Source: an uncultured Alphaproteobacteria bacterium (GTDB lineage Bacteria; Pseudomonadota; Alphaproteobacteria; Geminicoccales; Geminicoccaceae). From it: a stretch of 64,000 nucleotides of DNA. How positions within the stretch are numbered: the stretch's first letter is position 1; each line of letters begins with the position of its first letter. The stretch is taken from NCBI GenBank assembly GCA_937995535.1, contig CALKJU010000051.1, positions 1 through 64,000 on the forward strand, given 5' to 3'. Below are positions 27,303 to 37,623 of this stretch, piece after piece. A program made the translations under genes and the position numbers. Below the pieces are notes generated by a model, which worked only from the letters and a program-made list of their open reading frames with translations, made no database searches and was not told the origin of the DNA.

Positions 27303-30300
27303 ATGACCGGGCGGTGGCAGTTCTGGATCGATCGCGGCGGGACGTTCACCGACATCGTGGCGCGCGCCCCGGACGGGACCATTCGCGTGCACAAGCTGCT
27401 CTCCGAGAACCCGGAACAGTACGAGGACGCCGCGCTGCAAGGGATCCGCGACCTGTTCGGGCTCGGCCGTGCGGATCCGCTACCCGAAGCCGCCATCGAA
27501 GCCGTCAAGATGGGCACGACCGTGGCGACCAATGCGCTGCTCGAGCGCAAGGGGGCACCGACCGTCCTCGCGATCACCCGCGGCCTCGGCGACGCCCTGC
27601 GCATCGCCTACCAGAACCGGCCCGACATCTTCGCCCGGCAGATCATCCTGCCAGAGCAGCTCTACGGGGAGGTGGTCGAGATCGACGAGCGGCTGCGCGC
27701 CGACGGCTCGCTCGACCGCCGGCTCGACCGCGACGCGGCACGGGCCGACCTGGCGGCAGCGTTCGCGAAGGGCTTTCGCTGCATCGCGATCGTGCTGATG
27801 CACGGCTGGCGCTTTCCGGCGCACGAGAATGCCGTGGCCGAGATCGCACGGCAGGTGGGCTTCACCCAGGTCTCGGTGAGCCACCAGGTCTCGCCACTGA
27901 TGAAGATCGTCGGCCGCGGCGACACCACGGTGGTCGACGCCTATCTCTCGCCGATCCTGCGCGCCTATGTCGACCGGGTGGCCGCCGCGACCGGCTCGGT
28001 GCGGCTGATGTTCATGCAGAGCAATGGCGGGCTGGTGGACGCGCACCGCTTCCGGGGCAAGGACGCGATCCTCTCCGGACCCGCCGGTGGGGTGGTCGGT
28101 GCGGTCAAGACCTCGCGGCTCGCGGGCTGCGAGCGGATCGTCGGCTTCGACATGGGCGGCACGTCGACCGACGTGACGCACTATGCAGGCGCCTACGAGC
28201 GCGCCTTCGACACCGAAGTGGCGGGCGTGCGGGTGCGCGCGCCGATCATGAAGATCCATACCGTGGCCGCCGGCGGCGGCTCGATCATCGCCTTCGACGG
28301 CCAGCGCTTCCGGATCGGCCCGGAGAGCGCCGGGGCCAATCCCGGCCCTGCCTGCTATCGCCGCGGCGGGCCGCTCACCGTGACCGACGCCAACCTGATG
28401 GTCGGCAAGATCCTTCCTGATCTGTTCCCCGCGGTGTTCGGACCGGGCGCGGACCAGCCACTCGACGCCGAGATCGTCCGTCAGAAGTTCGCGGCGCTGG
28501 CCGACGAGGTCGCGGTCGCAACCGGGGTGCGGCGGACGCCCGAGGAGCTGGCGCAGGGCTGCCTGGCCATCGCCAACGACAACATGGCCAACGCCATCAA
28601 GCAGATCTCGGTCCAGCGCGGCTACGACGTGACGCGCTACACGCTGTGCTGCTTCGGTGGCGCCGGGGCACAGCACGCCTGCCAGGTGGCCGATCTTCTC
28701 GGTATCCGGAGCGTGCTCGTCCACCCCCTGGCGAGCGTGCTCTCGGCCTACGGCATCGGGCTCGCCGATATCCGCGTGCTGCGCCAGCGCGCGGTCGAGC
28801 GGCCGCTCGGCCCGGAGCTGATGGCCGAGCTGGCGGCGGCCACCGCCGCGCTCGAGGCCGAGGCGCGGGCCGAGCTCACGGCGCAGCAGGTCGAGGCGCG
28901 GCTGATCGAGACCGAGGCCCGGGTCCACCTCCGCTACCAGGGCACCGATACCACGCTCGACGTGGCGGCCGGCACACCCGACGCGACGCGCGCCGCCTTC
29001 GAGCAGGAGCACCGCACGCGCTACGGCTTCATCGTCGAGGGCCGCGGGCTGGTGGTCGAGCAGGTGACGGTCGAGGGCGTCGGCCACATGGCCGAGGTCG
29101 TCGAGCCGGAGCTGCCGGTGGTCCCACGCGGACCCGACGACCCGCTGACGCCGCTGCGGCAGGTGCGTCTCTACACGAACCGCGCCCCGCATCAGCCGGC
29201 GGAGCCCTTCGAAGCCCCGGTCTTTCGGCGCGAGGCGCTGCGGCCGGGCGATCGCGTCTCCGGCCCGGCGCTCGTCGCCGCCGAGACCACCACGGTCGTG
29301 GTCGAGCTAGGCTGGGCGGCCGAGGTCACGGCCCGCGATCACCTGCGGCTGGAGCGAAATGCGCCATTGCCGCGCCGCGCCGTCCTCGGCACCGACTGCG
29401 ATCCGATCCTCCTCGAGATCTTCAACAACCTCTTCAGGACGATCGCCGAGCAGATGGGCGTGACCCTGCAGAACACGGCCTACTCGGTCAACGTCAAGGA
29501 GCGGCTGGACTTCTCCTGCGCGCTGTTCGACGCTGCCGGCCGGCTGATCGCCAACGCCCCGCACATGCCGGTCCATCTGGGCTCGATGGGTGAATCGGTG
29601 CGCACCATCCTGCGGCTGCGCGGCGCGACGATGCGCCCGGGTGACGTGTTCGCCCTCAACAATCCCTACAATGGCGGCACGCACCTGCCCGACGTCACGG
29701 TCGTCATGCCGGTCTTCGGCGAGCGCGGCGAACTCCTCTTCGTCTCGGCCTCGCGGGCGCATCATGCCGATATCGGCGGCATCACCCCGGGCTCGATGCC
29801 ACCCGACAGCACCTCGATCGAGGAGGAGGGGGTGCTGTTCGACAATTTTCACCTCGTCGCGGACGGCAGGCTGCGCGAGGCCGCGCTCCTCAAGCTGCTC
29901 GGCTCCGGACCCTATCCGGCGCGCAACCCGCAGCAGAACCTAGCCGACCTCCAGGCGCAGATCGCCGCGTGCCAGAAGGGCGCCAACGAGCTCTTGCGGA
30001 TGGTCGAGCAGTTCGGCCTGACCACGGTCCGCGCCTACATGGAGCATGTCCGCGCCAACGCGGCCGAATGCGTCCGCCGCGTGCTCGACGTCCTCCAGCC
30101 CGGCAGCTTCACCTACCCGCACGACAACGGGCCGGTGATCACCGTGCGCATCGCCATCGACAAGGACGCGCGCCGCGCGCATGTCGACTTCACCGGCACG
30201 AGCCCGCAGCAGCCGTGGAACTTCAACGCCCCGGCCGCCGTCACCCGGGCCGCGGTGCTGTACGTGTTCCGTACCCTGGTCGACCAGGACATCCCGATGA

Positions 30301-30929
30301 ACGAAGGCTGCCTCGAGCCGATCGACATCACCATCCCCGAGGGCTCGCTGATCAACCCGACATGGCCGGCCGCGGTCTGTGCCGGCAACGTCGAGACCAG
30401 CCAGTGGGTGACCGACACGCTCTATGGCGCCCTGGGCGTTCTCGCCGCCGCGCAGGGGACCATGAACAACTTCACCTTCGGCAACCACAACTATCAGTAT
30501 TACGAGACGATCTGCGGCGGCTCCGGGGCAGGTCCGGACTTCGACGGGACCGGCGGTGTCCACACGCACATGACCAACTCGCGGCTCACCGATCCCGAGG
30601 TGCTCGAGTGGCGCTATCCGGTCCTGCTCGAGTCGCACCGCATCGACCGCGGCTCGGGCGGGCGCGGCCGGCACCGGGGTGGTGACGGGACGACGCGGCG
30701 GATCCGCTTCCTCGAACCGATGAGCGCGGCGCTGCTCTCGAACCGTCGTCGCGTGCCGCCCTTCGGGCTCGCCGGTGGTGAGCCCGGCCGCTGCGGCGAT
30801 CAATGGGTCGAGCGCGCGGACCGCCGCATCGAGCCGCTCGCGGGCTGCGACCGCGCCGAGTTGGGCGCCGGCGATGTGTTCGTCGTCCAGACGCCGAGCG
30901 GCGGCGGCTACGGCAAGCCGGACGGCTGA
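27303..30929 (+). CDS. Fused hydantoinase/5-oxoprolinase (HyuA-HyuB)
   Basis: A 1208-residue cytosolic ATP-dependent amide hydrolase uniting both hydantoinase subunits, as in eukaryotic-type 5-oxoprolinase. The HyuA half (about 1-690) has the actin/hexokinase-like ATP motif [13 protein letters not shown] at the start, [17 protein letters not shown] and [16 protein letters not shown]. The HyuB half (about 700-1200) has [30 protein letters not shown] and [20 protein letters not shown]. It likely opens 5-oxoproline or a hydantoin ring; the choice cannot be made by eye. Seven bases from the convergent esterase gene. No amidohydrolase neighbours that would indicate a hydantoin pathway. Confidence 0.92.
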   Translation: MTGRWQFWIDRGGTFTDIVARAPDGTIRVHKLLSENPEQYEDAALQGIRDLFGLGRADPLPEAAIEAVKMGTTVATNALLERKGAPTVLAITRGLGDALRIAYQNRPDIFARQIILPEQLYGEVVEIDERLRADGSLDRRLDRDAARADLAAAFAKGFRCIAIVLMHGWRFPAHENAVAEIARQVGFTQVSVSHQVSPLMKIVGRGDTTVVDAYLSPILRAYVDRVAAATGSVRLMFMQSNGGLVDAHRFRGKDAILSGPAGGVVGAVKTSRLAGCERIVGFDMGGTSTDVTHYAGAYERAFDTEVAGVRVRAPIMKIHTVAAGGGSIIAFDGQRFRIGPESAGANPGPACYRRGGPLTVTDANLMVGKILPDLFPAVFGPGADQPLDAEIVRQKFAALADEVAVATGVRRTPEELAQGCLAIANDNMANAIKQISVQRGYDVTRYTLCCFGGAGAQHACQVADLLGIRSVLVHPLASVLSAYGIGLADIRVLRQRAVERPLGPELMAELAAATAALEAEARAELTAQQVEARLIETEARVHLRYQGTDTTLDVAAGTPDATRAAFEQEHRTRYGFIVEGRGLVVEQVTVEGVGHMAEVVEPELPVVPRGPDDPLTPLRQVRLYTNRAPHQPAEPFEAPVFRREALRPGDRVSGPALVAAETTTVVVELGWAAEVTARDHLRLERNAPLPRRAVLGTDCDPILLEIFNNLFRTIAEQMGVTLQNTAYSVNVKERLDFSCALFDAAGRLIANAPHMPVHLGSMGESVRTILRLRGATMRPGDVFALNNPYNGGTHLPDVTVVMPVFGERGELLFVSASRAHHADIGGITPGSMPPDSTSIEEEGVLFDNFHLVADGRLREAALLKLLGSGPYPARNPQQNLADLQAQIAACQKGANELLRMVEQFGLTTVRAYMEHVRANAAECVRRVLDVLQPGSFTYPHDNGPVITVRIAIDKDARRAHVDFTGTSPQQPWNFNAPAAVTRAAVLYVFRTLVDQDIPMNEGCLEPIDITIPEGSLINPTWPAAVCAGNVETSQWVTDTLYGALGVLAAAQGTMNNFTFGNHNYQYYETICGGSGAGPDFDGTGGVHTHMTNSRLTDPEVLEWRYPVLLESHRIDRGSGGRGRHRGGDGTTRRIRFLEPMSAALLSNRRRVPPFGLAGGEPGRCGDQWVERADRRIEPLAGCDRAELGAGDVFVVQTPSGGGYGKPDG

Positions 30930-30935
30930 GGCCGG

Positions 30936-32777
30936 TCAGAAGCGGATCGCGAGACGCGCACCGAGCTGGTGCGCCGGCTCCTGCTGGGCGCCATCGGACA
31001 CCGGCAGCACCGCGGCGTAGCCGGCCGACAGGGTGAGGCCCGGCTGCGCCTCGAGGCTGGCACCGAGATTGAGGCTCACGCTGCGCAGCGCGTCTCGCTC
31101 GATCGTCTCGCGCTGCACGAAGCCCGTTCCCTGCTCGGCGATGCGGATCTCGTAATCGTCCGTGGCGAGGCCGTGGTTGTAGGCGACGCCGCCGGTCAGC
31201 CGCAGCTCGCTCAGCGCCCGCAGGCGGATCGGCACCGTCTCGCCGGACACGCCCAATGACAGCGTCGTCGTCTCGACCGGATCCGCACTGTAGGTCAGAT
31301 CGGAAACGTAAGGGTTGGAGATCCGGTAGCTGTCCACGTCCTGCCGTAGCCAGCTCAGCTCCGCCCAGGGTGTCAGCGTGCCCCGCTCGGTCTCCACGTC
31401 ATAGGCGACGCGCTGCCCGACCCGCTGGCTCGAGCCGCCGAAGCTCGCGGTAGCCGACTCCCCGACGAACGAGTCGAACGCGCTGCGCCGGTAACTGTCG
31501 TCGCTGAAGATGAACGACGAGCTGAGCTGGAAGCCGCCGACGCGGTGGCCCAGGACCATGCCGGTCGCGCGGCTGGCGACTGTCGAACTCTCACTGCCGC
31601 CATCCGTTCCCATCGAGGTCGCGGCGCCATACTCGCTGGCGAGCAGCGCGATGTCGGTGCCGCCACCGAGGGCGTAGCGCAGCGCCATGCCCCCGTCCGC
31701 CGTATCGGCGGCGCGCTGTTGGCTGAAGCCGAGCCGACCACCATCGGCATGCCAGGCCGGAGGTTCACTGAGATCGACGCCGCGCGCGAGCGCACCGAAC
31801 GGCAGCAGCGCGAAGCCCGCCTCCGCCGTGTCGACGAGGCTGAACGTCTGGAACACCAGCCCCGCGTCGATGTCCGCGTTGAGGCGCGCCATCGTCTCGG
31901 TGCCGGCGTTGATCGTGTTCGCCCAGTCCCAGCCGCGTGTCAGGTAGTGCTTGAACACCTGGCTGATCAGCAGTTGGCCCTTCTCGCCGAAATGCTGACT
32001 GTCGACGAACAGGGCGTCGATCTTCGAGCGCGCCGCATCCGGGGTGGTGACGTTGGTGAAACCATAGCGCTGCGGGTCTTCGAACACGCGATTGAACGCG
32101 GTGTTGAGGTCGACGGCAAGGAACCGCGGCCGAGTATTCGCGATCTCCACCACATGCTGGTTCCAGATCACGGTATTGTTCTCGGCGCGCGGCTGGTGCT
32201 GCGGATTACGCGCGATGTCGTGCACCAGGGTCAGCAGGATGCGGCGGTTGCTGCCCAGGGCGCCGGCCGAAACCAAGCGGTTGAGGCCATTCTCGTAGTC
32301 CTGTCGCGAACGGTCGAGATTGTTGAGCCGGTTGATGTCGTTCTGGCCGAAATAGACGACGGTGAGATCGCCATAGGCGTAGGCGATGCCGCGAGCCAGC
32401 CAGCGATCGACCTGCATCTTGAAGCTGTTGGTCGCCTGGGAGCCGGTCGGGCCGTTGAACGCGGTCGCGCCGGAGACGGCGAAGGGCGAGAAGAGGGAGA
32501 TCCCGCCCTCCGCGCGCAGATGCTCACTCCAGTTGCGATAGTCGAGGAAGGCGGGATCCGAGACGGCGGCTTGGTGCGCGGGATCGGAGTAGCTGTCGCC
32601 AAACGTCACGAGGCGCCGGATCTTGATCCGGTCGAACGTGCTCTGGGTCGGCACATAGGGGTTCCTGACCGCGTAGGTCTGCGCGGCGGCGGTCGGGCCA
32701 TACCCTGTGGCGAGGGCGGCGAAGCTGACTGCAGCGGCGAGCTGCGCCAGGCGTCGGCATGTCCGCGACGCGACCAT
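30936..32777 (-). CDS. Autotransporter GDSL esterase/lipase
   Basis: A 613-residue surface protein. A signal peptide (about 1-32) leads into a GDSL hydrolase passenger with the nucleophile motif LVTFGDSYSD (about 54-63), the oxyanion-hole segment YFGQNDINRL and the catalytic Asp-x-x-His in FVDSQHFGEKG. Roughly the last 260 residues form an autotransporter beta-barrel of alternating strands ending in LGARLAIRF with the required C-terminal Phe. It would present an esterase at the outer membrane, like EstA. The ATG has GGAGGA upstream. Transcribed alone. Confidence 0.9.
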   Translation of the reverse strand: MVASRTCRRLAQLAAAVSFAALATGYGPTAAAQTYAVRNPYVPTQSTFDRIKIRRLVTFGDSYSDPAHQAAVSDPAFLDYRNWSEHLRAEGGISLFSPFAVSGATAFNGPTGSQATNSFKMQVDRWLARGIAYAYGDLTVVYFGQNDINRLNNLDRSRQDYENGLNRLVSAGALGSNRRILLTLVHDIARNPQHQPRAENNTVIWNQHVVEIANTRPRFLAVDLNTAFNRVFEDPQRYGFTNVTTPDAARSKIDALFVDSQHFGEKGQLLISQVFKHYLTRGWDWANTINAGTETMARLNADIDAGLVFQTFSLVDTAEAGFALLPFGALARGVDLSEPPAWHADGGRLGFSQQRAADTADGGMALRYALGGGTDIALLASEYGAATSMGTDGGSESSTVASRATGMVLGHRVGGFQLSSSFIFSDDSYRRSAFDSFVGESATASFGGSSQRVGQRVAYDVETERGTLTPWAELSWLRQDVDSYRISNPYVSDLTYSADPVETTTLSLGVSGETVPIRLRALSELRLTGGVAYNHGLATDDYEIRIAEQGTGFVQRETIERDALRSVSLNLGASLEAQPGLTLSAGYAAVLPVSDGAQQEPAHQLGARLAIRF

Positions 32778-32927
32778 GGCGTCCTCCGTGGCCTCAGGTG
32801 AGAGCTCGGACGATAGGGTGGCTATTTCGTTCCGTCGACGCAGCCGACACGCCCGAGACGCGCCACTCGCCGCACTCGGTTATGCGCGGCGGTCGTTTTC
32901 TGCGGGACCGTCGGCCGGCCGCGGACA

Positions 32928-32950
32928 CCGGCGGGCTTTCGGCCCACCGG
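32928..32950 (-). terminator. Hairpin downstream of rpsA
   Basis: On the minus strand CCGGTGGGC pairs with GCCCGCCGG (9 bp with one G-T wobble) around the loop CGAAA, 15 bases past the rpsA stop. No T-run follows, so it may need Rho or act as a 3'-end stabiliser. Confidence 0.4.
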
Positions 32951-32964
32951 CACCCGCGCCGATC

Positions 32965-34689
32965 TCATTCGGGCTGCGACTTGCCCGCTTCCTGCTTCTG
33001 CCGGATCGCCGCGCCGAGGATGTCGCCGAGCGACGCGCCGCTGTCCGAGCTGCCGAACTCGGCCATCGCCTGCTTCTCGTCCTCGACCTCCAGCGCCTTG
33101 ATCGACAGGGTCAGGCGCCGGTTGATCTGGTCGATGTTGGTCACCTTGGCGTCGAGCTTCTCGCCCTTGGCGAAGCGCTCCGGCCGCTGCTCGCTGCGCT
33201 CGCGCGACAGCTCGGCCTTGCGGATGAAGCCGACCGCGCCGCCGGTGGTCTCGACCTCGATGCCGGTGGGACTGACCTCGAGCACCGTGCAGGTGACACG
33301 ATCGCCCTTCTTCACGCCGGCGACCGCCTCCTTGAACGGATCGCCGGTGAGCTGCTTGATGCCGAGCGAGATGCGCTCCTTCTCGACGTCGACCTCGAGC
33401 ACCTGGGCCTTGACGCGGTCGCCCTTGCTGTACGCCTTGACCGCCTCCTCGCCCGGCTGGTCCCAGGAGAGCTCGGACAAGTGGACCATCCCGTCGATGT
33501 CGCCCTCGAGCCCGACGAACAGGCCGAACTCGGTGATGTTCTTGACATCGCCCTCGACCACGGAGCCCGGCGGATGGGCCTCGAGGAAAGCTTCCCACGG
33601 GTTCGGCTGGACCTGCTTCAGACCCAGGCTGATCCGCCGCTTCTCGCGGTCAACCTCGAGGATCATCACCTCGACCTCCTGGCTGGTCGAGACGATCTTG
33701 CCCGGATGCACGTTCTTCTTGGTCCAGCTCATCTCGGAAACGTGGACGAGCCCCTCGACACCAGGCTCCAGCTCGACGAACGCGCCATAGTCGGTGATGT
33801 TGGTGACCCGCCCGGTGAGCTTGGCGCCGACCGGGTACTTCAGCTCGACGCCGTCCCACGGATCGGCCTCGAGCTGCTTCATGCCGAGCGAGATGCGTTG
33901 CGTCTCGCGGTTGAAACGGATCACCTGGACCTGGACGTTCTGACCGACCGTCAGCACGTCCGCCGGGTGATTGACCCGCTTCCACGAGATGTCAGTCACG
34001 TGGAGCAGGCCATCGAGCCCGCCGAGATCGACGAACGCACCGTAATCGGTGATGTTCTTGACCACGCCCTCGCAGATCTGCCCCTCGCGCAGGGTCGCGA
34101 GCAGCTCGTTGCGCTGCTCGGCGCGGCTCTCCTCGAGCACGGCGCGGCGTGACACGACGATGTTACCGCGGCGGCGATCCATCTTGAGGATGATGAACGG
34201 CTCCTGCTTGTTGAGCAGGTGCCCGACATCGCGGACCGGGCGGATGTCAACTTGGCTGCCCGGCAGGAAGGCCACGGCGCCACCGAGGTCGACAGCGAAG
34301 CCGCCCTTGACCCGGCCGAAAATGGCCCCCTCGACCTTGCTCTGCTCGTTGAACGCGCGCTCGAGCCGGTTCCAGCTCTCCTCGCGCCGCGCCTTGTCAC
34401 GCGACAGCACCGCCTCGCCGCTGCGGTTCTCGAACCGCTCGACATAGACATCGACCTTGTCGCCGACCCGAACCTCGGGCGCCTGCCCGGCGCTGCCGAA
34501 CTCGCGCAGCGGCACCCGGCCCTCCGACTTGAGGCCGACATCGACGATCACCTCGTCGCCGTCGATCGCGACCACGGTGCCGCGGACCACGGTGCCCTCG
34601 ATGCGCGCCGCCTCGCCGAGGGTCTCGTCGAGCATGGCCGCGAACATGTCGCGCGAGGCCTGCATATCGGCGATCTGCGTTGCTTCCAT
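32965..34689 (-). CDS. rpsA: 30S ribosomal protein S1
   Basis: A 574-residue RNA-binding ribosomal protein that brings structured mRNAs to the 30S subunit. Six S1 OB-fold repeats can be followed, including DYGAFVDLGGLDGLLHVTDI, DYGAFVELEPGVEGLVHVSE and EFGLFVGLEGDIDGMVHLSE. Length is typical for alphaproteobacteria. The ATG at 34689 has GGAG eight bases upstream. It is last in aroA-cmk-rpsA, an order conserved in alphaproteobacteria, but is separated from cmk by 86 bases that could hold its own promoter (TTGTCA present; no good -10 box). Confidence 0.97.
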   Translation of the reverse strand: MEATQIADMQASRDMFAAMLDETLGEAARIEGTVVRGTVVAIDGDEVIVDVGLKSEGRVPLREFGSAGQAPEVRVGDKVDVYVERFENRSGEAVLSRDKARREESWNRLERAFNEQSKVEGAIFGRVKGGFAVDLGGAVAFLPGSQVDIRPVRDVGHLLNKQEPFIILKMDRRRGNIVVSRRAVLEESRAEQRNELLATLREGQICEGVVKNITDYGAFVDLGGLDGLLHVTDISWKRVNHPADVLTVGQNVQVQVIRFNRETQRISLGMKQLEADPWDGVELKYPVGAKLTGRVTNITDYGAFVELEPGVEGLVHVSEMSWTKKNVHPGKIVSTSQEVEVMILEVDREKRRISLGLKQVQPNPWEAFLEAHPPGSVVEGDVKNITEFGLFVGLEGDIDGMVHLSELSWDQPGEEAVKAYSKGDRVKAQVLEVDVEKERISLGIKQLTGDPFKEAVAGVKKGDRVTCTVLEVSPTGIEVETTGGAVGFIRKAELSRERSEQRPERFAKGEKLDAKVTNIDQINRRLTLSIKALEVEDEKQAMAEFGSSDSGASLGDILGAAIRQKQEAGKSQPE

Positions 34690-34775
34690 GAAAGCTCCAA
34701 CGAGCCACGGACGGGAATCGCCCGCCGTGGGCCAGGGTTGACAACAGGTTCCGCGAGGTGCGGCGGTCGATCGAC

Positions 34776-35408
34776 CTAACGCATCGCGTCGACGTGTCGA
34801 CGGGCGGCATCGAACGCCGCGTCGGCATCGAGCTCGGTCGTGTCGACGACCCAGGCGTCGGACGCAGCACGAAGCGGCGCCACCGCCCGCTCCTGATCGC
34901 GGCGGTCGCGCTCGCGCAGCTCCTCGAGAACGGCCGCGAATATAGGCGCTTCGCCGCGTCGACGCAATTCGTCGTGGCGCCGGCGGGCCCGCTCCTCGGC
35001 ACTGGCGGTGACGAAGATCTTCACCGTCGCGTCGGGCCGGACCACGGTCCCGATGTCGCGCCCGGCGAGCACCGCGCCCGGTCCCTCGCCGCCGAAGGCA
35101 CGCTGGAACGGCAGCAGGGCGTCGCGGACCGCCGGGTAGGCGGCCACCTGCGAGGCGATCCCGCCCAGCACCTCGCCCGACAGGTCGACGCCGGCGACGT
35201 CCTCGGGTGCGAGCCGCCGCGCCTCAGCGGCTGCGGCCTCGGCGTCGCCCGCGTCGATGCCGCGGCGCTGCAGGCGCCGCGCGACAGCCCGGTACAGCAA
35301 CCCCGTGTCGAGGAACGGCAGCCGGTAGTGCTCGGCGAGGCGGCGGGCGAGCGTGCTCTTCCCCGATGCGGCCGGGCCATCGACGGCGATCACCAAGGCC
35401 CCACTCAC
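34776..35408 (-). CDS. cmk: Cytidylate kinase
   Basis: A 210-residue cytosolic nucleoside-monophosphate kinase turning CMP and dCMP into the diphosphates. It has P-loop GPAASGKST (11-19), DTGLLYRAVARRL, the GRDIGTVVRPDA segment and the lid EERARRRHDELRRRG. The GTG at 35408 shares four bases with the aroA stop, so the two are coupled, and the protein then begins ALVIAVDGPAASGKST as in other Cmk proteins. Confidence 0.96.
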   Translation of the reverse strand: MSGALVIAVDGPAASGKSTLARRLAEHYRLPFLDTGLLYRAVARRLQRRGIDAGDAEAAAAEARRLAPEDVAGVDLSGEVLGGIASQVAAYPAVRDALLPFQRAFGGEGPGAVLAGRDIGTVVRPDATVKIFVTASAEERARRRHDELRRRGEAPIFAAVLEELRERDRRDQERAVAPLRAASDAWVVDTTELDADAAFDAARRHVDAMR

Positions 35409-36730
35409 GCGCCGGTTTCCACGATGTCGGCGCCGAGCCTGCGCATCAGGTCGGCAAAGCCGGGGAAGCTCGTCGCGATCGTCTCGGCGCCGTCGACCGT
35501 CACCGGTGCACGGGCCACGCCGCCCAGAACCAGGAAGCTCATCGCGATCCGGTGATCGAGATGCGCGTCGATGCGGACGCCCCCCGCGGGTCGTCCGCCA
35601 CCGTCGACGATCAGCGTGTCCCCCTCGACGGCGGTGTGCACACCACAGGTGGCGAGCCCCTCCGCCATCGTGGCGAGACGGTCGCTCTCCTTGACACGCA
35701 GCTCGGCCAGACCGTGCATGACGGTTCGCCCACGCGCGCACGCCGCGGCGACGGCGAGGATCGGGTACTCGTCGATCATGGTCGGCGCCCGCGCCGCCGG
35801 CACCTCGACCCCTTGAAGCTCCCCACCCTCGATGACGAGGTCCGCGACCCGCTCGCCGCCGGCGTCGCGCTCGTCGACGAACGCAAGCCGCGCCCCCATC
35901 TCGCGTAGAGTAACGACGAGACCCGTGCGGAGCGGATTGACGCCAACCCCGGGCACGCGGATCGCCGAGCCCGGCATCACCGCCGCGGCCACCATGGGGA
36001 ATGCGGCTGACGATGGATCACCGGGCACGGTGAAGCTGGTCGCGCGCAGCGCCGGGCCACCGACGATCGCGGCGCGATAGCTGCCGTCCGGAAGGTGGTC
36101 GATCCGCAGATCCGCGCCCATTCCGGCGAGCATCCTCTCGGTGTGGTCCCGTGAGGCCGCAGGCTCGGTCACGCTGGTGACCCCGTCGGCCGCGAGCCCG
36201 GCGAGCAGGATCGCCGACTTCACCTGCGCGGACGCGGCGCGAGATCGCCAGTCGATGGCCCGCAATGGCCGTCGACCGGTGATCGCGAGCGGCAGCCGAC
36301 CACCGGAGCGCGTCAGCACCGAAGCCCCCATCGCCTGCAGCGGCTCGGCGACGCGCGCCATGGGCCGCGCGCGCAGCGAGGCGTCCCCGGTGAGAAAGGT
36401 CGTGAACGGCAGACCGGCGAGGATCCCCATCAACAGGCGACAACCAGTGCCGGCGTTGCCGAGGTCGAGCGGCTCGGCGGGCTCGGCGAGCGCCTCTGCC
36501 CCGTGGCCCTCGACACGCCACACGCCATCGGCGGCACGGTCGACCCCCACGCCGAGCCGCCGCAACGCCCCGGCCGTCGCGAGCACGTCCTCGCCCTCCA
36601 GCAGCCCACGGATCTCGCTCGTCCCGTGCGCCAGAGCGGCGAGCATGAGGGCGCGGTGCGAGATCGACTTGTCGCCAGGTACCGCCGCCGTGCCGGCGAG
36701 CGGCCCGTGCGGCATGGCACGGAGCTGCAT
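35405..36730 (-). CDS. aroA: 3-phosphoshikimate 1-carboxyvinyltransferase (EPSP synthase)
   Basis: Sixth step of the shikimate pathway: joins phosphoenolpyruvate to shikimate-3-phosphate. The 441 residues contain PGDKSISHRALMLAALAHG near the N-terminus, LDLGNAGTGCRLLMGILAG, KSAILLAGLAA and the late KESDRLATMAEGL and DHRIAMSFLVLGG, all active-site segments. The GNAGTGCR loop is of the type found in class II enzymes (reduced glyphosate sensitivity), by family pattern only. First gene of the leftward aroA-cmk-rpsA group, divergent from the zinc-ribbon gene. Confidence 0.96.
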   Translation of the reverse strand: MQLRAMPHGPLAGTAAVPGDKSISHRALMLAALAHGTSEIRGLLEGEDVLATAGALRRLGVGVDRAADGVWRVEGHGAEALAEPAEPLDLGNAGTGCRLLMGILAGLPFTTFLTGDASLRARPMARVAEPLQAMGASVLTRSGGRLPLAITGRRPLRAIDWRSRAASAQVKSAILLAGLAADGVTSVTEPAASRDHTERMLAGMGADLRIDHLPDGSYRAAIVGGPALRATSFTVPGDPSSAAFPMVAAAVMPGSAIRVPGVGVNPLRTGLVVTLREMGARLAFVDERDAGGERVADLVIEGGELQGVEVPAARAPTMIDEYPILAVAAACARGRTVMHGLAELRVKESDRLATMAEGLATCGVHTAVEGDTLIVDGGGRPAGGVRIDAHLDHRIAMSFLVLGGVARAPVTVDGAETIATSFPGFADLMRRLGADIVETGA

Positions 36731-36869
36731 CGGGTCGTTCCTCGAGGCGCGCCGGGCGCGCGCTCTGGGCAGCGACGTCGCAGCGGCGCGAAGGCTATTG
36801 CCAGCCTCGGCCGATCATGGCAATTGCCCGGCGCCTCGAATTCCCCTTGACAATGTGGAGCCTTCGCTG

Positions 36870-37259
36870 GTGGCCAAACCCGAGTGGGGCACCAAGCGCA
36901 TTTGCCTCAGCTGCGGTGCGCGATACTACGACATGCAACGCTCGCCGATCGTCTGCCCGGCATGCGGCGCGGTGTTCGACCTGGAGGTCGCCGGCCGCGC
37001 CCGCCGCGCGCGACCGGTCACCCGCGCCGCCGTCGCCGCTGATGCCGAGGAGACTGTCGTCGACGAGGCGGAGCTCGCCGTCGTCGCCGAGGGTGAGCTT
37101 GATGAGGCCGAGGCCGAGCTCGACGAGGACACCGAGCTGACAGACGAGGGCGAGGAGGACGATCAGGAGCGTCTGATCGAGGATGCTTCTGAGCTGGGTG
37201 AGGACGAGGACGATGTTGGCGAGGTCATCGACAGCGTCGATGAGGACGAGCCGCGCTGA
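36870..37259 (+). CDS. TIGR02300/FYDLN-type zinc-ribbon acidic protein
   Basis: A 129-residue alphaproteobacterial protein of unknown role. The N-terminal 45 residues match the family: KPEWGTKRICLSCGARYYDM then SPIVCPACGAVFDLE, with two CxxC pairs for one zinc. The rest is an extremely acidic, low-complexity Glu/Asp tail. The family's FYDLN motif reads YYDMQ here. The GTG at 36870 with GGAG nine bases upstream gives the family N-terminus. The position beside aroA-cmk-rpsA and ahead of tRNA-Ala is the usual one, supporting an alphaproteobacterial host. Confidence 0.9.
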   Translation: MAKPEWGTKRICLSCGARYYDMQRSPIVCPACGAVFDLEVAGRARRARPVTRAAVAADAEETVVDEAELAVVAEGELDEAEAELDEDTELTDEGEEDDQERLIEDASELGEDEDDVGEVIDSVDEDEPR

Positions 37260-37273
37260 ACTGCGCGGATCCC

Positions 37274-37301
37274 TTGCGTCGCTCGCCGGCAACCCTTATC
37301 T
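37274..37301 (+). promoter_or_regulatory. Candidate sigma-70 promoter of tRNA-Ala
   Basis: TTGCGT (37274-37279) and TTATCT (37296-37301) are 16 bases apart, putting initiation near 37308, just ahead of the mature tRNA 5' end at 37314. Similar -35/-10 variants serve stable-RNA genes in alphaproteobacteria. Confidence 0.5.
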
Positions 37302-37313
37302 AGCCCGTCGCCT

Positions 37314-37389
37314 GGGGCCGTAGCTCAGCTGGGAGAGCGCCTGAATGGCATTCAGGAGGTCGGCGGTTCGATCCCGCTCGGCTCCACCA
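37314..37389 (+). tRNA. tRNA-Ala(GGC)
   Basis: A complete 76-base cloverleaf with encoded CCA. The acceptor stem GGGGCCG (37314-37320) pairs with CGGCTCC (37379-37385; one G-T pair), the discriminator is A (37386), and CCA is at 37387-37389. The D arm contains AGCTCAGCTGGGAGAGC. The anticodon arm CCTGA-ATGGCAT-TCAGG gives anticodon GGC, and the T loop is GGTTCGATCCC. Acceptor, anticodon and a G-T pair near the acceptor end fit alanine identity. Confidence 0.97.
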
Positions 37390-37580
37390 GGACCCTCAAG
37401 TCAGCATGTCGCCATCAGTCGCCCGGCAGCGCATTTGTCGGCCCTGGACGCCTGGAATAAAGTGCGGCATCGTCCGTCTTGAAATCGGCAGTTGAGCCGA
37501 ACCGCTGGTGACGCAGCGCAGCTGCGTCCTCGGTCGGCGATGAGATCCGGTCGGCGCCCCCCGCACGACCGGCCTGACTG
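37390..37580 (+). other. Untranslated stretch between tRNA-Ala and terminator
   Basis: About 190 bases with no convincing gene, ending in a strong rightward terminator. It contains several short self-complementary patches (for example GACGCAGCGCAGCTGCGTC near 37511-37529). Either the tRNA transcript simply runs this far before being processed, or a small non-coding RNA lies here. A minus-strand frame of about 69 codons crosses it but looks like chance. Confidence 0.4.
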
Positions 37581-37618
37581 GCGGTCCTGGTGCGTATCGC
37601 CCGGGACCGCTTTTTTTT
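37581..37618 (+). terminator. Rho-independent terminator
   Basis: GCGGTCC (37581-37587) and GGACCGC (37604-37610) form a perfect 7-bp stem followed directly by eight T residues (37611-37618). It is the only classical hairpin-plus-T-run terminator seen in the window, and it ends the rightward zinc-ribbon/tRNA-Ala transcription unit before the convergent phosphatase gene. Confidence 0.85.
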
Positions 37619-37623
37619 GATCA

